Part shown: piece after piece, positions 26,085 through 33,962 of the stretch | Layout: the number at the start of each line of letters is the position of its first letter | Position numbering within the stretch: position 1 is the stretch's first letter | Source: Roseiflexaceae bacterium | GTDB lineage: Bacteria; Chloroflexota; Chloroflexia; Chloroflexales; Roseiflexaceae | Assembly: GCA_947450095.1 (NCBI GenBank) | Contig: CANFUF010000001.1 | Location: 21,341 to 85,340 of the forward strand | Length of the DNA stretch: 64,000 nt | Reading direction: 5' to 3' | Made by a program: the position numbers and the translations under genes | The notes under the pieces: generated by a model | What the model was told of the DNA's origin: nothing | What the model saw: only the letters and a program-made list of their open reading frames with translations | Database searches by the model: none

Positions 26085-26926
26085 GGTTGCGCCATCACAT
26101 CGTCGTCGCTAAAGATGATTTTGGTGAAGCGCTCGGGAATATGGTTGTCGTTCGATCCCACCGCACCCCAACTCCAGGCTGCCGGTTGCGACACCACTTG
26201 GCCGGCTAGTTCCAAGCGCTGAAAGCGCCCAAAAAAGATGTTCCATTCGTCGCCCGCCTTGGGTGGGAGTGATCGCCCCTGCCCGAGGTGCTTCATGCCA
26301 CTCCACGGGAATGCTAATTCCACACGCCAGCCTTTGTCAACGACGGCCGGGTTATTGATTTGACCATCGACAAACACGGCGCTTTGTAGGCCAGGCATAT
26401 CCCAATCGCGGTAAGCCCAGCGCAGGCCACGGGGGTGCGTGCCCCGCCAAAAGTGGTGGCCGACCCGGTCATGATTACCACCAAACAAAATCGCAGCGTG
26501 ATCGTGGACATCGAATTCGGGAGTATCCCAGTAGCTTCCTTTGCGCCAGGCATCTTGCCAGACAAAAAAGACTTCGTAGATGGTGCCCAGGGCATTGATT
26601 TCGAATTCATAGTAACAATCGCCGCCATCAATAAAGACCTCTACGTCATTTTCCAAAAAAACTAACGCATCGCGCGTGGCTTGGGTGGCCGTTACAAACG
26701 GTTCTTCGACCCAAAATCCCACATACAATGCGTCATCATCCCAGACCACGGAACACTGGGTATCAAATGGCCCAGGGCCACCACTAATCATGTCGACAAA
26801 CCGCGGCGAACGCGCCGCGCGTTGCCATACCGGACTCTGCAACCGCCCATCCATGGCTGGTTTTTGTGAGGTGCGCTTGCAGATGTACTGCAGCTGCTGA
26901 TCTGGGGTCCAATCGGAGACAATCAT
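26081..26926 (-). CDS. CBM9-like carbohydrate-binding domain protein
   Basis: 281 residues. I chose the ATG at 26926, with AAAAGGA 6 bases upstream, over a longer reading. The pattern CSVVWDDDALYVGFWVEEPFVTA, FLENDVEVFIDGGDCYYEFEINALG and WRVELAFPWSGMKHLG fits the CBM9/DOMON-like family found in carbohydrate-active proteins and in standalone cytoplasmic homologues. There is no signal peptide. It is the first gene after the ABC-importer terminator and begins the catabolic half of the run. Function is unknown; binding of a sugar intermediate is a guess. Confidence 0.65.
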   Translation of the reverse strand: MIVSDWTPDQQLQYICKRTSQKPAMDGRLQSPVWQRAARSPRFVDMISGGPGPFDTQCSVVWDDDALYVGFWVEEPFVTATQATRDALVFLENDVEVFIDGGDCYYEFEINALGTIYEVFFVWQDAWRKGSYWDTPEFDVHDHAAILFGGNHDRVGHHFWRGTHPRGLRWAYRDWDMPGLQSAVFVDGQINNPAVVDKGWRVELAFPWSGMKHLGQGRSLPPKAGDEWNIFFGRFQRLELAGQVVSQPAAWSWGAVGSNDNHIPERFTKIIFSDDDVMAQP

Positions 26927-26942
26927 TGTCGTCCTTTTCATG

Positions 26943-26972
26943 AAAAAGGGGCGTACCACCCGGCACGCCCCT
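26943..26972 (-). terminator. Rho-independent terminator of the ABC importer genes
   Basis: Read on the minus strand: AGGGGCGT (26972-26965), a 10-base loop, ACGCCCCT (26954-26947), then TTTTT. It lies directly after the last ATPase gene and upstream of the CBM9-like gene, so expression of the downstream catabolic genes must rely on partial read-through or an unseen promoter. Confidence 0.8.
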
Positions 26973-26984
26973 CAACCATTCCGC

Positions 26985-28001
26985 TTATACCGGCAATACG
27001 TCAGTCAACTGTGTGGCCGGCAATACCGGGTTGTTGTCGTACAACACACACGATGCCACCTGCGTTTGGGCAACGCGGTACAAGGGTGGTGGTGTGTGCA
27101 GACAGCTATCTTTGACATGGGGGCAACGTGCCGCAAACCGGCAACCTTTGCCACCTTTATCGGTAGTCTCAGATTCTTTGACCATCATGCCGTCGCTGCC
27201 CCAGCGGCGGTCAACATCTGGCCACGGAATCGAGTCAATCAATAAGCGAGTATAGGGATGTTGGGGTTTTTGGATGACATTATCAATGTCGCCCGCTTCC
27301 ATCACACCACCCTTGTAAAGCACCACAATCGAATTAGCGACATGGTAGGCGGTGGTCAGGTCGTGGGTGATATAAATAATCGACACGCCATGATCGCGAT
27401 GCAAACTACGCAACGATTCGAGGATGTTGGCGCGCAGTGATGCATCGACCATCGACACTGGCTCGTCAGCCACCAGCACTTTAGGCTTGAGCAACAAGGC
27501 CCGTGCCACATTGATGCGCTGGCGCTGTCCACCCGACAACTGGTGGGGAAAGCGGCCGAGGATGTCTTCGGGGCGCAAACCAACCGAACTCAACGCTTCT
27601 TCCATTTTGTTGCGGGCATCGGCTTTTGACTTGGCCAATTTGAATTTTTCGATGGGCACCGTCAACAAATGGTCAACCGTATAAAACGGATTGAACACCG
27701 CAAACGGATCTTGGAAGACGGCTTGGACTTCGCGGCGATAATTCAAGCGATCTTCGCCACGCAACTTGTTAATGTTTTTGCCTTTGTAGAGGATTTCGCC
27801 CTTAGTTGGGTCGATAAATCCCAGCAATAACATTGCCAAGGTGGTTTTTCCGCTACCGCTCTCACCGGCCACCGTCATAATGGTGGGCTCGTCTTCTTTG
27901 AGGGTCATCGAAAAATCTGCCAAGGCAGTTGTCCCTGCCTCAGAGAAATACCCACGAGTGTAGGTTTTGGTTACATTACGAAACTCGAGCAAATTTGCCA
28001 C
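26985..28001 (-). CDS. Peptide/oligosaccharide-type ABC transporter ATP-binding protein (DppF/OppF-like)
   Basis: 338 residues. I place the start at GTG 28001, because GAAGGGG stands just upstream and the product begins VANLLEFRNVTKTY, whereas the in-frame ATG at 28031 would overlap the previous gene. Walker A GESGSGKT (~46-53), signature LSGGQRQRINVARALLLKP, Walker B VLVADEPVS and a C-terminal oligopeptide-family extension with a Cys-rich end (CRFAARCPHVKDSC). It powers import with the other ATPase. Two bases separate it from the upstream stop codon. Confidence 0.9.
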   Translation of the reverse strand: MANLLEFRNVTKTYTRGYFSEAGTTALADFSMTLKEDEPTIMTVAGESGSGKTTLAMLLLGFIDPTKGEILYKGKNINKLRGEDRLNYRREVQAVFQDPFAVFNPFYTVDHLLTVPIEKFKLAKSKADARNKMEEALSSVGLRPEDILGRFPHQLSGGQRQRINVARALLLKPKVLVADEPVSMVDASLRANILESLRSLHRDHGVSIIYITHDLTTAYHVANSIVVLYKGGVMEAGDIDNVIQKPQHPYTRLLIDSIPWPDVDRRWGSDGMMVKESETTDKGGKGCRFAARCPHVKDSCLHTPPPLYRVAQTQVASCVLYDNNPVLPATQLTDVLPV

Positions 28002-28003
28002 GG

Positions 28004-28969
28004 CTATGCCCCTTCCGTATAGAGATGACATGCAACCAGACGATTACCTTCGTATTCTTTTACGTCGGGAATCGTCGTTTTGCAGACATCCATTGCTTGT
28101 GGACAACGGGGGTGGAATGCACAACCGTTGGGAATCCGCAACAGTGATGGTGCTAAACCAGCAATCCCTTGGAAGACCCCTTTGTTTGACAAATTGGGCA
28201 AACTTTTGATGAGCGCTTGCGCATAGGGATGCATCGGCTTACTAAACATGTCACGCACGGTACTGACCTCGGTCAAGCGCCCTGCATACATCACCGCCAC
28301 TTTATCAACAAACTGTGCCATCAAGCCCATGTCGTGCCCGATCAGGATTACGGCAGTGCCCATTTCTTTTTGGACACGGTCGATGGTTTCCATCACTTGA
28401 CGTTGCGTCACCACATCGAGCGCACTGGTGGGCTCGTCGGCGATGATGACCTGTGGTTTGAGCAAAATCCCAATGGCGATACAGACACGTTGCTTCATGC
28501 CACCGCTCAACTCATGTGCATACATCTGAAAGACGTTGCGTTTGAGATCGACTGACTCGAGCGCCTGCATGCATTGCTCGGTCATATCAGCTTGTGACAT
28601 ATTAGGGACGTGGGCTTTGATAGCATCAACCATCTGAGCGCCAATCCGCATGACCGGATTGAGCGAGTTCATGGCACCTTGGGGAATATAGGCGATACGG
28701 CTCAAGCGCGCGAGGCGCATTTCTTCGTCGTTGAGTGAAATCAAATCGACGCCGCCGACAGTCACGCTGCCACTTTCGATGCGGCCAGGCGCTTTGATCA
28801 TGCGCATCATGGCCAAGGCCATGGTGCTCTTGCCAGAGCCCGATTCGCCTACGAGGCCCAGTTTTTCACCGGCATTGAGGTCCAAATTCACGCGATTCAA
28901 CGCAGTTGCGCGGCCCAAATCGGTGTAGTATGACACTTGGAGGTCACGTATTTGCAAAATTGGTGTCAT
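28004..28969 (-). CDS. Peptide/oligosaccharide-type ABC transporter ATP-binding protein (DppD/OppD-like)
   Basis: 321 residues from the ATG at 28969 (CGGAG 8 bases upstream). Walker A GESGSGKST (41-49), Q-loop IAYIPQGAMNSLNP, signature LSGGMKQRVCIAIG, Walker B VIIADEPTSALD, and the family C-terminal extension with CAFHPRCPQAMDVC. It overlaps the stop region of the DppC-like permease gene at 28974 with a 4-base gap, showing tight operon packing. This OppD/DppD family also serves oligosaccharide importers. Confidence 0.92.
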   Translation of the reverse strand: MTPILQIRDLQVSYYTDLGRATALNRVNLDLNAGEKLGLVGESGSGKSTMALAMMRMIKAPGRIESGSVTVGGVDLISLNDEEMRLARLSRIAYIPQGAMNSLNPVMRIGAQMVDAIKAHVPNMSQADMTEQCMQALESVDLKRNVFQMYAHELSGGMKQRVCIAIGILLKPQVIIADEPTSALDVVTQRQVMETIDRVQKEMGTAVILIGHDMGLMAQFVDKVAVMYAGRLTEVSTVRDMFSKPMHPYAQALIKSLPNLSNKGVFQGIAGLAPSLLRIPNGCAFHPRCPQAMDVCKTTIPDVKEYEGNRLVACHLYTEGA

Positions 28970-28973
28970 GCAC

Positions 28974-29900
28974 TTACTCCGTTCGCCGTACACGTGGGTT
29001 GGCCAATTCGTCCAAACCCATGTTGATTAGTGCCAAAGAACTCAAAATTAGCACCATGGCTGTTGCCGGCCAAATCGGCCACCACCACCAACCATTGAAG
29101 AAGGCACCTTGGGATTGTGCACCCCAAATAATGTTGCCCAACAACGGCTCACGCAATGGTCCCAAGCCGACAATGGCGAGGTAGAACGACGCAAAGACGC
29201 TCCCAAATACTTGACTTACAAAGGCTGCCGCAATAAACGGCAATAGATTGGGCAGAATTTCCCCGAAAATAATCCCGCCATTACCCACACCCGACAACTT
29301 GGCGACAGCCACAAATTGGCGCTCTTTCATCGACAAAACTTGCGAGCGGATAACGAGAGTAGGACCCATCCAGGCTAGCATCACCACAATCCACGCCATG
29401 GTAAAGATTGTCACATCGCGTTTATCGAGTGATGACGCAATAATGATTTGAATCATAAATACCGGTATCGGCGTGAGAATTTGGCAGATACCTTTGATGA
29501 TCATGTCAAAAACACCACCAAAGTACGCCGAGGTAAAGCCCAAAATCACCCCAATCAACGTCCCTGCGGCACCAGCCAACACACCAATCAAGGCGGTTTG
29601 CCACATACCAGTCACCATCACGGCATGCATGTCACGACCAAAGAAATCCGAACCCATCGGGTATTTACCGGGCCAATCTTTGGCACTAAAATCCAAAATC
29701 CCTGGTGGTTGCTTAGGCCTTACAGCCAACGGATAGGCGTTCTTGGGTTTGATTTGGAAGAAACCAATCCCCGTAAACAATATCAAAAAGAGCAAAATCC
29801 CTAACCCATACCCAAGGCTCTTGTTCCGGCGCAAATACCCACCAAACAATTTTAGTCGGCTGGGTTGAATCGGCGGAGCCGTCGTTGTCAACGTTGTCAT
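28974..29900 (-). CDS. ABC transporter permease (DppC/OppC-like)
   Basis: 308 residues from the ATG at 29900, with AAGGAG 6 bases upstream. An N-terminal cytoplasmic stretch and a first helix (~32-50) are followed by the domain with EAA-type sequence ERQFVAVAKLSGVGNGGIIFGEILPNLLP and about five more helices. The family-typical MGSDFFGRDMHAVMVTGMW precedes the core. It pairs with the DppB-like permease to form the membrane channel. Confidence 0.9.
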   Translation of the reverse strand: MTTLTTTAPPIQPSRLKLFGGYLRRNKSLGYGLGILLFLILFTGIGFFQIKPKNAYPLAVRPKQPPGILDFSAKDWPGKYPMGSDFFGRDMHAVMVTGMWQTALIGVLAGAAGTLIGVILGFTSAYFGGVFDMIIKGICQILTPIPVFMIQIIIASSLDKRDVTIFTMAWIVVMLAWMGPTLVIRSQVLSMKERQFVAVAKLSGVGNGGIIFGEILPNLLPFIAAAFVSQVFGSVFASFYLAIVGLGPLREPLLGNIIWGAQSQGAFFNGWWWWPIWPATAMVLILSSLALINMGLDELANPRVRRTE

Positions 29901-29910
29901 TACACGCTCC

Positions 29911-30909
29911 TTATTCTTGTTTGATACGGGGATCAAGAAATGGATACAAGAATTCCACTAATACCATCAACGTCGCTACAGACATGGTAATAAACAACAC
30001 AATGCCGTAAATCACCATAAAGTCGTTGGCACGAATGGCTTCCCCTAACTTTGAACCAAGCCCAGGCAACGCATAGAGTCCTTCAACCACTGCACCCGAC
30101 GTAATCAAGCTACCGAGTGCCAACGCAAACCCCGTCACTTGGGGTAACAAGGCATTGCGGAGATAGTAATTACGAAAAATCGTGCGACCATCGAGGCCTT
30201 TGTGTTCTGCAAAATTAACGTAGTCTTCACCTTGGATGGTGATACCCATACCGCGCATCGACAATACCCAGCCACCAACAGAGCCAAGAATCATCGAAAT
30301 CGCTGGTAATACTTGGTGCCACATAATATCCAACACAAACCTGAATGACCAATCAGGGGCAGTACCTGTTGAATATGCTTGTCCCAGAGGGAATAATTTC
30401 AATTTAAACGCCAAGAAAAAGAGCAAGAAAATCGCTAACAATACCGGTGGTACCCCGGTAAACATGATAAACGGCGTTGCAACCGCACGTAACCAACCCG
30501 GAGATCGCGGCCAGGCTGCGACTGCACCAAGTAAATTACCGATGAGAAACGATAAAATCGCCGACACAAACAACAGTGATATCGTCCATGGCAGTGAATT
30601 ATAAATAATTTGTGTCACGGTCATGGGGAAACGGCTCAGTGATACGCCCAAATCAAAACGAGCGATACTGCCGATATAGTCAGTGTATTGTTGGAGAAGT
30701 GGCTTATCCAAACCAAATTTTTTGTTGTATGAAGCCACAATGACTTCGAGGTCAGCGGCAGCAAAACCACCGGTACGGGATAATTCAGCAAAACGTTCGC
30801 GGATAGGATTACGGTTTGACAAACGTGGCACAAAAAACGTAATGGTAGAGGCCGCCCAAACTACCATTAAAAGAAACGCTAGTCGCCGAAGGATTAATCG
30901 CAATCTCAC
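29911..30909 (-). CDS. ABC transporter permease (DppB/OppB-like)
   Basis: 332 residues with six predicted helices. The first helix (~10-30) is followed by the OppB-type external region ending KKFGLDKPLLQQYTDYIGSIARFDLGVS. The EAA loop is seen as GEDYVNFAEHKGLDGRTIFRNYYLRNALLPQ. It ends 10 bases before the next permease ATG. It is separated from the binding-protein gene by ~150 bases with a hairpin, a common way to make more binding protein than channel. Confidence 0.9.
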   Translation of the reverse strand: MRLRLILRRLAFLLMVVWAASTITFFVPRLSNRNPIRERFAELSRTGGFAAADLEVIVASYNKKFGLDKPLLQQYTDYIGSIARFDLGVSLSRFPMTVTQIIYNSLPWTISLLFVSAILSFLIGNLLGAVAAWPRSPGWLRAVATPFIMFTGVPPVLLAIFLLFFLAFKLKLFPLGQAYSTGTAPDWSFRFVLDIMWHQVLPAISMILGSVGGWVLSMRGMGITIQGEDYVNFAEHKGLDGRTIFRNYYLRNALLPQVTGFALALGSLITSGAVVEGLYALPGLGSKLGEAIRANDFMVIYGIVLFITMSVATLMVLVEFLYPFLDPRIKQE

Positions 30910-31015
30910 AGTACTCTCCTAGCCTTCAGCCGGTGGATAGACAACGCCATCGTTGTGGCGAGCACTATACATTTGAGGTGTTTGTAGGGTTATGGGGATG
31001 AGGGGGCGTACAAGA

Positions 31016-31047
31016 ACCGTCCGACACCCCGAAAGATGTCGGACGGT
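31016..31047 (-). terminator. Attenuating hairpin after the binding-protein gene
   Basis: Perfect 11-bp arms ACCGTCCGACA (31016-31026) and TGTCGGACGGT (31037-31047), beginning 14 bases past the binding-protein stop. On the minus strand only TTCTT follows, so it is likely a leaky terminator or a 3' stabiliser. Confidence 0.6.
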
Positions 31048-31060
31048 AAATCAACCAAGA

Positions 31061-32938
31061 TTACTTGGTGGCCTTGTGCAGGTTGGCAATTTCCAACGGA
31101 GCGGTGTGGGCCCAGAAGGCACCATTCACGCCACCGGCGAGATTGTCAGCTGTTGGCCAGTTGGTCCAGTAGGTCTGGTTGTAAGGAATGCGGTGGAGCC
31201 ACTGAATGACCGGGACGTCGACTTGGTCTTTCCAGTAGATTTCCATGGCCTGCGTGGCCAATTCGGTGAACTTGGGGTCTTCTGTGGCCAAAGGAGCCAT
31301 GGCTTCTACGATTTTGTCGTAAGCTGGGTTCTTGTAGCGTGAGAAGCGGTTACCACCGGAAGTGGTGCCGACAGCAGCACTGTAGCGGCTCTCGAACAAT
31401 TGCAAAGCGGCTTCTGGGTTGTTGATGCTGGCACCATGACCAAACATATACAAACCTGGCTTACCGTCGGCCATGTTCTGATAGGCATCAGCACCGAAGT
31501 TGACGTCAGCATCGAAGCCAGCGGTCTTCAACATTTCAACCAACACCGGAACGATGTCGCTGTGAATGCCTTCGAAACCATTGATTACGCAGTTGACGGT
31601 CTTGCCGCCCTTTTCCCACAAGCCATTGGCGTTCTTGGCAAAGCCAGCGCCGGTCATCAACTTGTCGCTCTCGGCGAGGTCAAATTTACCTGGTTGATAC
31701 TTTTCAACCAAGGCCTTGACGCCAGCGGTATCAACAAACTTCTGCAAGCCGGGGTACAACGGGAAGGGGTAAATCGTGGCAACTGAGGCACCTTCGTACA
31801 CGACTTCGTTGATCTTGTCGCGGTCGATGGCCAAGCTGATGGCACGACGTACGTTCGGGTCGTTGTATGGGGCGATTTGGGTGTTCATCCACAAGCTGTT
31901 TGGCCACCAGTCAAGATACCCGTACGGTGGCTTATTACCGGTGTGGGTCGTGACTTTGGGGTTCTGCTTGAGAATGTTACCAATGACTGAAGCGCGCATG
32001 TCCAACGTGGCATCATATTCGTTGTTGACAACTTTTTGAGCTACGACGTCCATGTTTTGGCCGACGGTACCACCAATGTTGGTGATAACGACGCGCTTGA
32101 CTTCTGGTTGTTGAATACGACCAGCAGCCACGGCCCACCAATCGGTGCGCACATCGAGGATCTTTTGGTTCTCGTCCCACAATACGACGTTATAACCGCC
32201 GGAGTGTGGCATGTCGAGACCACCGGGGAATTCGTTGGCGTCCTTTTGGGCGCTCAACACGTGCTCAGGCACAATGTCGATACCCGTGTCGAACTTCTCC
32301 ATCAATACTTCGAAGGCGAAGCGAGGAGCGGGGATTTTGAAGGTCACAACAACCGTCAAATCATCCACAGCCTTGACTTCCTTGACGTACTGATCGAATT
32401 GAGCATGGTAGCTCAACTTTTCGTTCTTCATTTGGCCTTCGAACGTGTAGACTACGTCTTTTGACGTCACAGCTACGCCGTCACTCCACTTGGCATCCTT
32501 GTTGAGCTTGATGGTCAACTCGGTGAAGTCGGGCTTGGTGTAGTCCATGCTGTCGGCCAACCACATCACTGGCTTGTCTGCAAAGATTGCGAAGTAAGCC
32601 AATGGCTCCCACAACAATGCATTACCGTTTTGGTGCGTGTAACCGACTGATGCCCAAGGATTGGTCACGCCAGGATTGGCGATGCTCCAGGCCAAGTTCA
32701 ACGTGTCTTCGCGGGCTACTGCAGACAAACCAGCAGGAGCTGGGACTGCGGTAGCGGCGGGGGCTTCCGTTGCCTTGGGGGCTTCGGTAGCGGCGGGGGC
32801 TTCCGTTGCCGCGGGGGCTTCGGTAGCGGCTGCCGGAGCCATGGTTGGCTCTGCGGCTGGGGCCTTAGCACCACCACAAGCAACGACCACAAAGGCCATT
32901 ACGAGTAGTGAAGCAAGGGTTTTGAAGCGTAACTTCAT
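31061..32938 (-). CDS. Extracellular solute-binding lipoprotein, family 5 (peptide/oligosaccharide type)
   Basis: 625 residues from the ATG at 32938 (GAAGGAG upstream). Signal peptide with lipobox VVAC (Cys21), an Ala/Pro/Thr/Glu linker (~25-65) made of EAPAAT repeats, then the SBP_bac_5 fold: LTIKLNKDAKWSDGVAVTSKDVVYTFE, VRRAISLAIDRDKINEVVYEGAS and PFPLYPGL. It captures the substrate outside the cell and delivers it to the two permeases. Family 5 proteins bind peptides but also oligosaccharides, and here the linked genes are sugar-acid enzymes. Its linker is nearly the same as that of the other binding protein at 43170. Confidence 0.9.
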   Translation of the reverse strand: MKLRFKTLASLLVMAFVVVACGGAKAPAAEPTMAPAAATEAPAATEAPAATEAPKATEAPAATAVPAPAGLSAVAREDTLNLAWSIANPGVTNPWASVGYTHQNGNALLWEPLAYFAIFADKPVMWLADSMDYTKPDFTELTIKLNKDAKWSDGVAVTSKDVVYTFEGQMKNEKLSYHAQFDQYVKEVKAVDDLTVVVTFKIPAPRFAFEVLMEKFDTGIDIVPEHVLSAQKDANEFPGGLDMPHSGGYNVVLWDENQKILDVRTDWWAVAAGRIQQPEVKRVVITNIGGTVGQNMDVVAQKVVNNEYDATLDMRASVIGNILKQNPKVTTHTGNKPPYGYLDWWPNSLWMNTQIAPYNDPNVRRAISLAIDRDKINEVVYEGASVATIYPFPLYPGLQKFVDTAGVKALVEKYQPGKFDLAESDKLMTGAGFAKNANGLWEKGGKTVNCVINGFEGIHSDIVPVLVEMLKTAGFDADVNFGADAYQNMADGKPGLYMFGHGASINNPEAALQLFESRYSAAVGTTSGGNRFSRYKNPAYDKIVEAMAPLATEDPKFTELATQAMEIYWKDQVDVPVIQWLHRIPYNQTYWTNWPTADNLAGGVNGAFWAHTAPLEIANLHKATK

Positions 32939-33103
32939 CGTTGTCTCCTTCGACATTAATCTATGCCATATCACCACGTAATCCCCAATTCTTGTCTAGC
33001 CACCACTATCTTGATATCCCCAATGACAAAACTGCCACTGCGTCTACCCTAGAATATGCGGTTGAACCAACAAAACTGAGAATCTCGTGAGATACTGACA
33101 TGC

Positions 33104-33134
33104 GTATTGTATACCTCATCATATATGTTGTCAA
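33104..33134 (-). promoter_or_regulatory. Strong sigma-70 promoter and candidate operator of the importer operon
   Basis: On the minus strand: TTGACA (33134-33129), exactly 17 bases, TACAAT (33111-33106). Consensus -35 and near-consensus -10, about 170 bases before the binding-protein ATG. The -10 overlaps a GTATTGTATAC inverted repeat (33104-33114), and a second one, ATCTC/GAGAT (33082-33093), lies just downstream. These could be operators for the GntR regulator; that link is inferred. Confidence 0.75.
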
Positions 33135-33327
33135 TTGATTTTTGTGTGTATCTATTGCTTTTATCAACTCATTTCCCTATCGCTTGTTTTTACTTTCATC
33201 ATCAACACATTGAATGAGTTAATTTCTCACCCTCTTCACCCAAAAACACTCCAAAAAATAACAAAAAAATATACCGAATGAAGTAAAAATCAAGCCCATC
33301 TAGATTATTTATCTGTGGCTTATCAAC
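33135..33327. other. AT-rich intergenic region without gene
   Basis: Part of the 611-base gap between the importer operon and the diol dehydratase genes. Very AT-rich. Cys/Phe-rich readings on the minus strand have no ribosome site or family likeness, and I see no gene. Confidence 0.4.
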
Positions 33328-33359
33328 AAAAAAATCGCATGGTGCATATTGCACCATGC
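33328..33359 (-). terminator. Rho-independent terminator of the diol dehydratase genes
   Basis: Minus strand: 10-bp arms (33359-33350 and 33346-33337, sequence GCATGGTGCA) with loop ATA, then GA and seven T (33334-33328). It lies 190 bases past the small-subunit stop, leaving a long 3' untranslated segment. Confidence 0.8.
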
Positions 33360-33549
33360 AATAAAAACTGTCCATACCCACACGCACGAATGCACCACAT
33401 ACGAAGCGCGCAAATCTTCTACTCATCACGACAAAAAATTGACCGACAAAATACCGCTCATACACACCATACCTAGCGGAACAGCATATGTACATACAGT
33501 ACAATCGTGCTACCACTCATCCTGTAACACACCAAACTTACCATTGCAA

Positions 33550-33960
33550 TCAAAACGCCGGCGGGCGCCGTAACATATTACGCTCCAAATACACTTGCGC
33601 CGCCTCGCGCACAAATGCGCCACAAATTGGCGCGGCATAGACATTCTCAAGCCGCGTGGCCAAGGCAATCAGCTCTGCATGCGACGAGCGCCCTGGACGC
33701 AATTGCTGATACATATCAATAATTTCGGCCCGCGGCACCACCGTCAACTCTGCCGCCCGTGCCAAGTTTTGTGCCAATTGATCATAACCCGCCTGGCGGG
33801 CAATCTCAGCTTGGGCCTGCAGCGCCGCTTTGTTGATCTGCAAATCATCGAGGGTAATCTCGCCGGCGACCGTCGCGGCTACCGTCACATCACCCAACAC
33901 CCGCCCACTCGCCGTATGCAAATCGGCATGGGGATCACTATATAACGGATAGGTTGGCAT
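33550..33960 (-). CDS. pduE: B12-dependent diol/glycerol dehydratase small subunit
   Basis: 136 residues from the ATG at 33960, with GGAGG 7 bases upstream overlapping the end of the large/medium gene. The small-subunit pattern is clear: YPLYSDPHADLHTASGRVLGDVT, EITLDDLQINKAALQAQAEIAR, AAELTVVPRAEIIDMYQQLRPGRSSHAEL and a C-terminal ENVYAAPICGAFVREAAQVYLERN. It pairs with the fused large-medium protein to form the adenosylcobalamin enzyme that turns 1,2-diols or glycerol into aldehydes. Length is shorter than Klebsiella PduE (~170). Confidence 0.92.
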   Translation of the reverse strand: MPTYPLYSDPHADLHTASGRVLGDVTVAATVAGEITLDDLQINKAALQAQAEIARQAGYDQLAQNLARAAELTVVPRAEIIDMYQQLRPGRSSHAELIALATRLENVYAAPICGAFVREAAQVYLERNMLRRPPAF

Positions 33961-33962
33961 TT

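Noticed and set aside
33202..33516. 104-codon Cys/Phe-rich frame upstream of the importer operon
   Set aside because: No ribosome site, odd composition, and it spans the dehydratase terminator.
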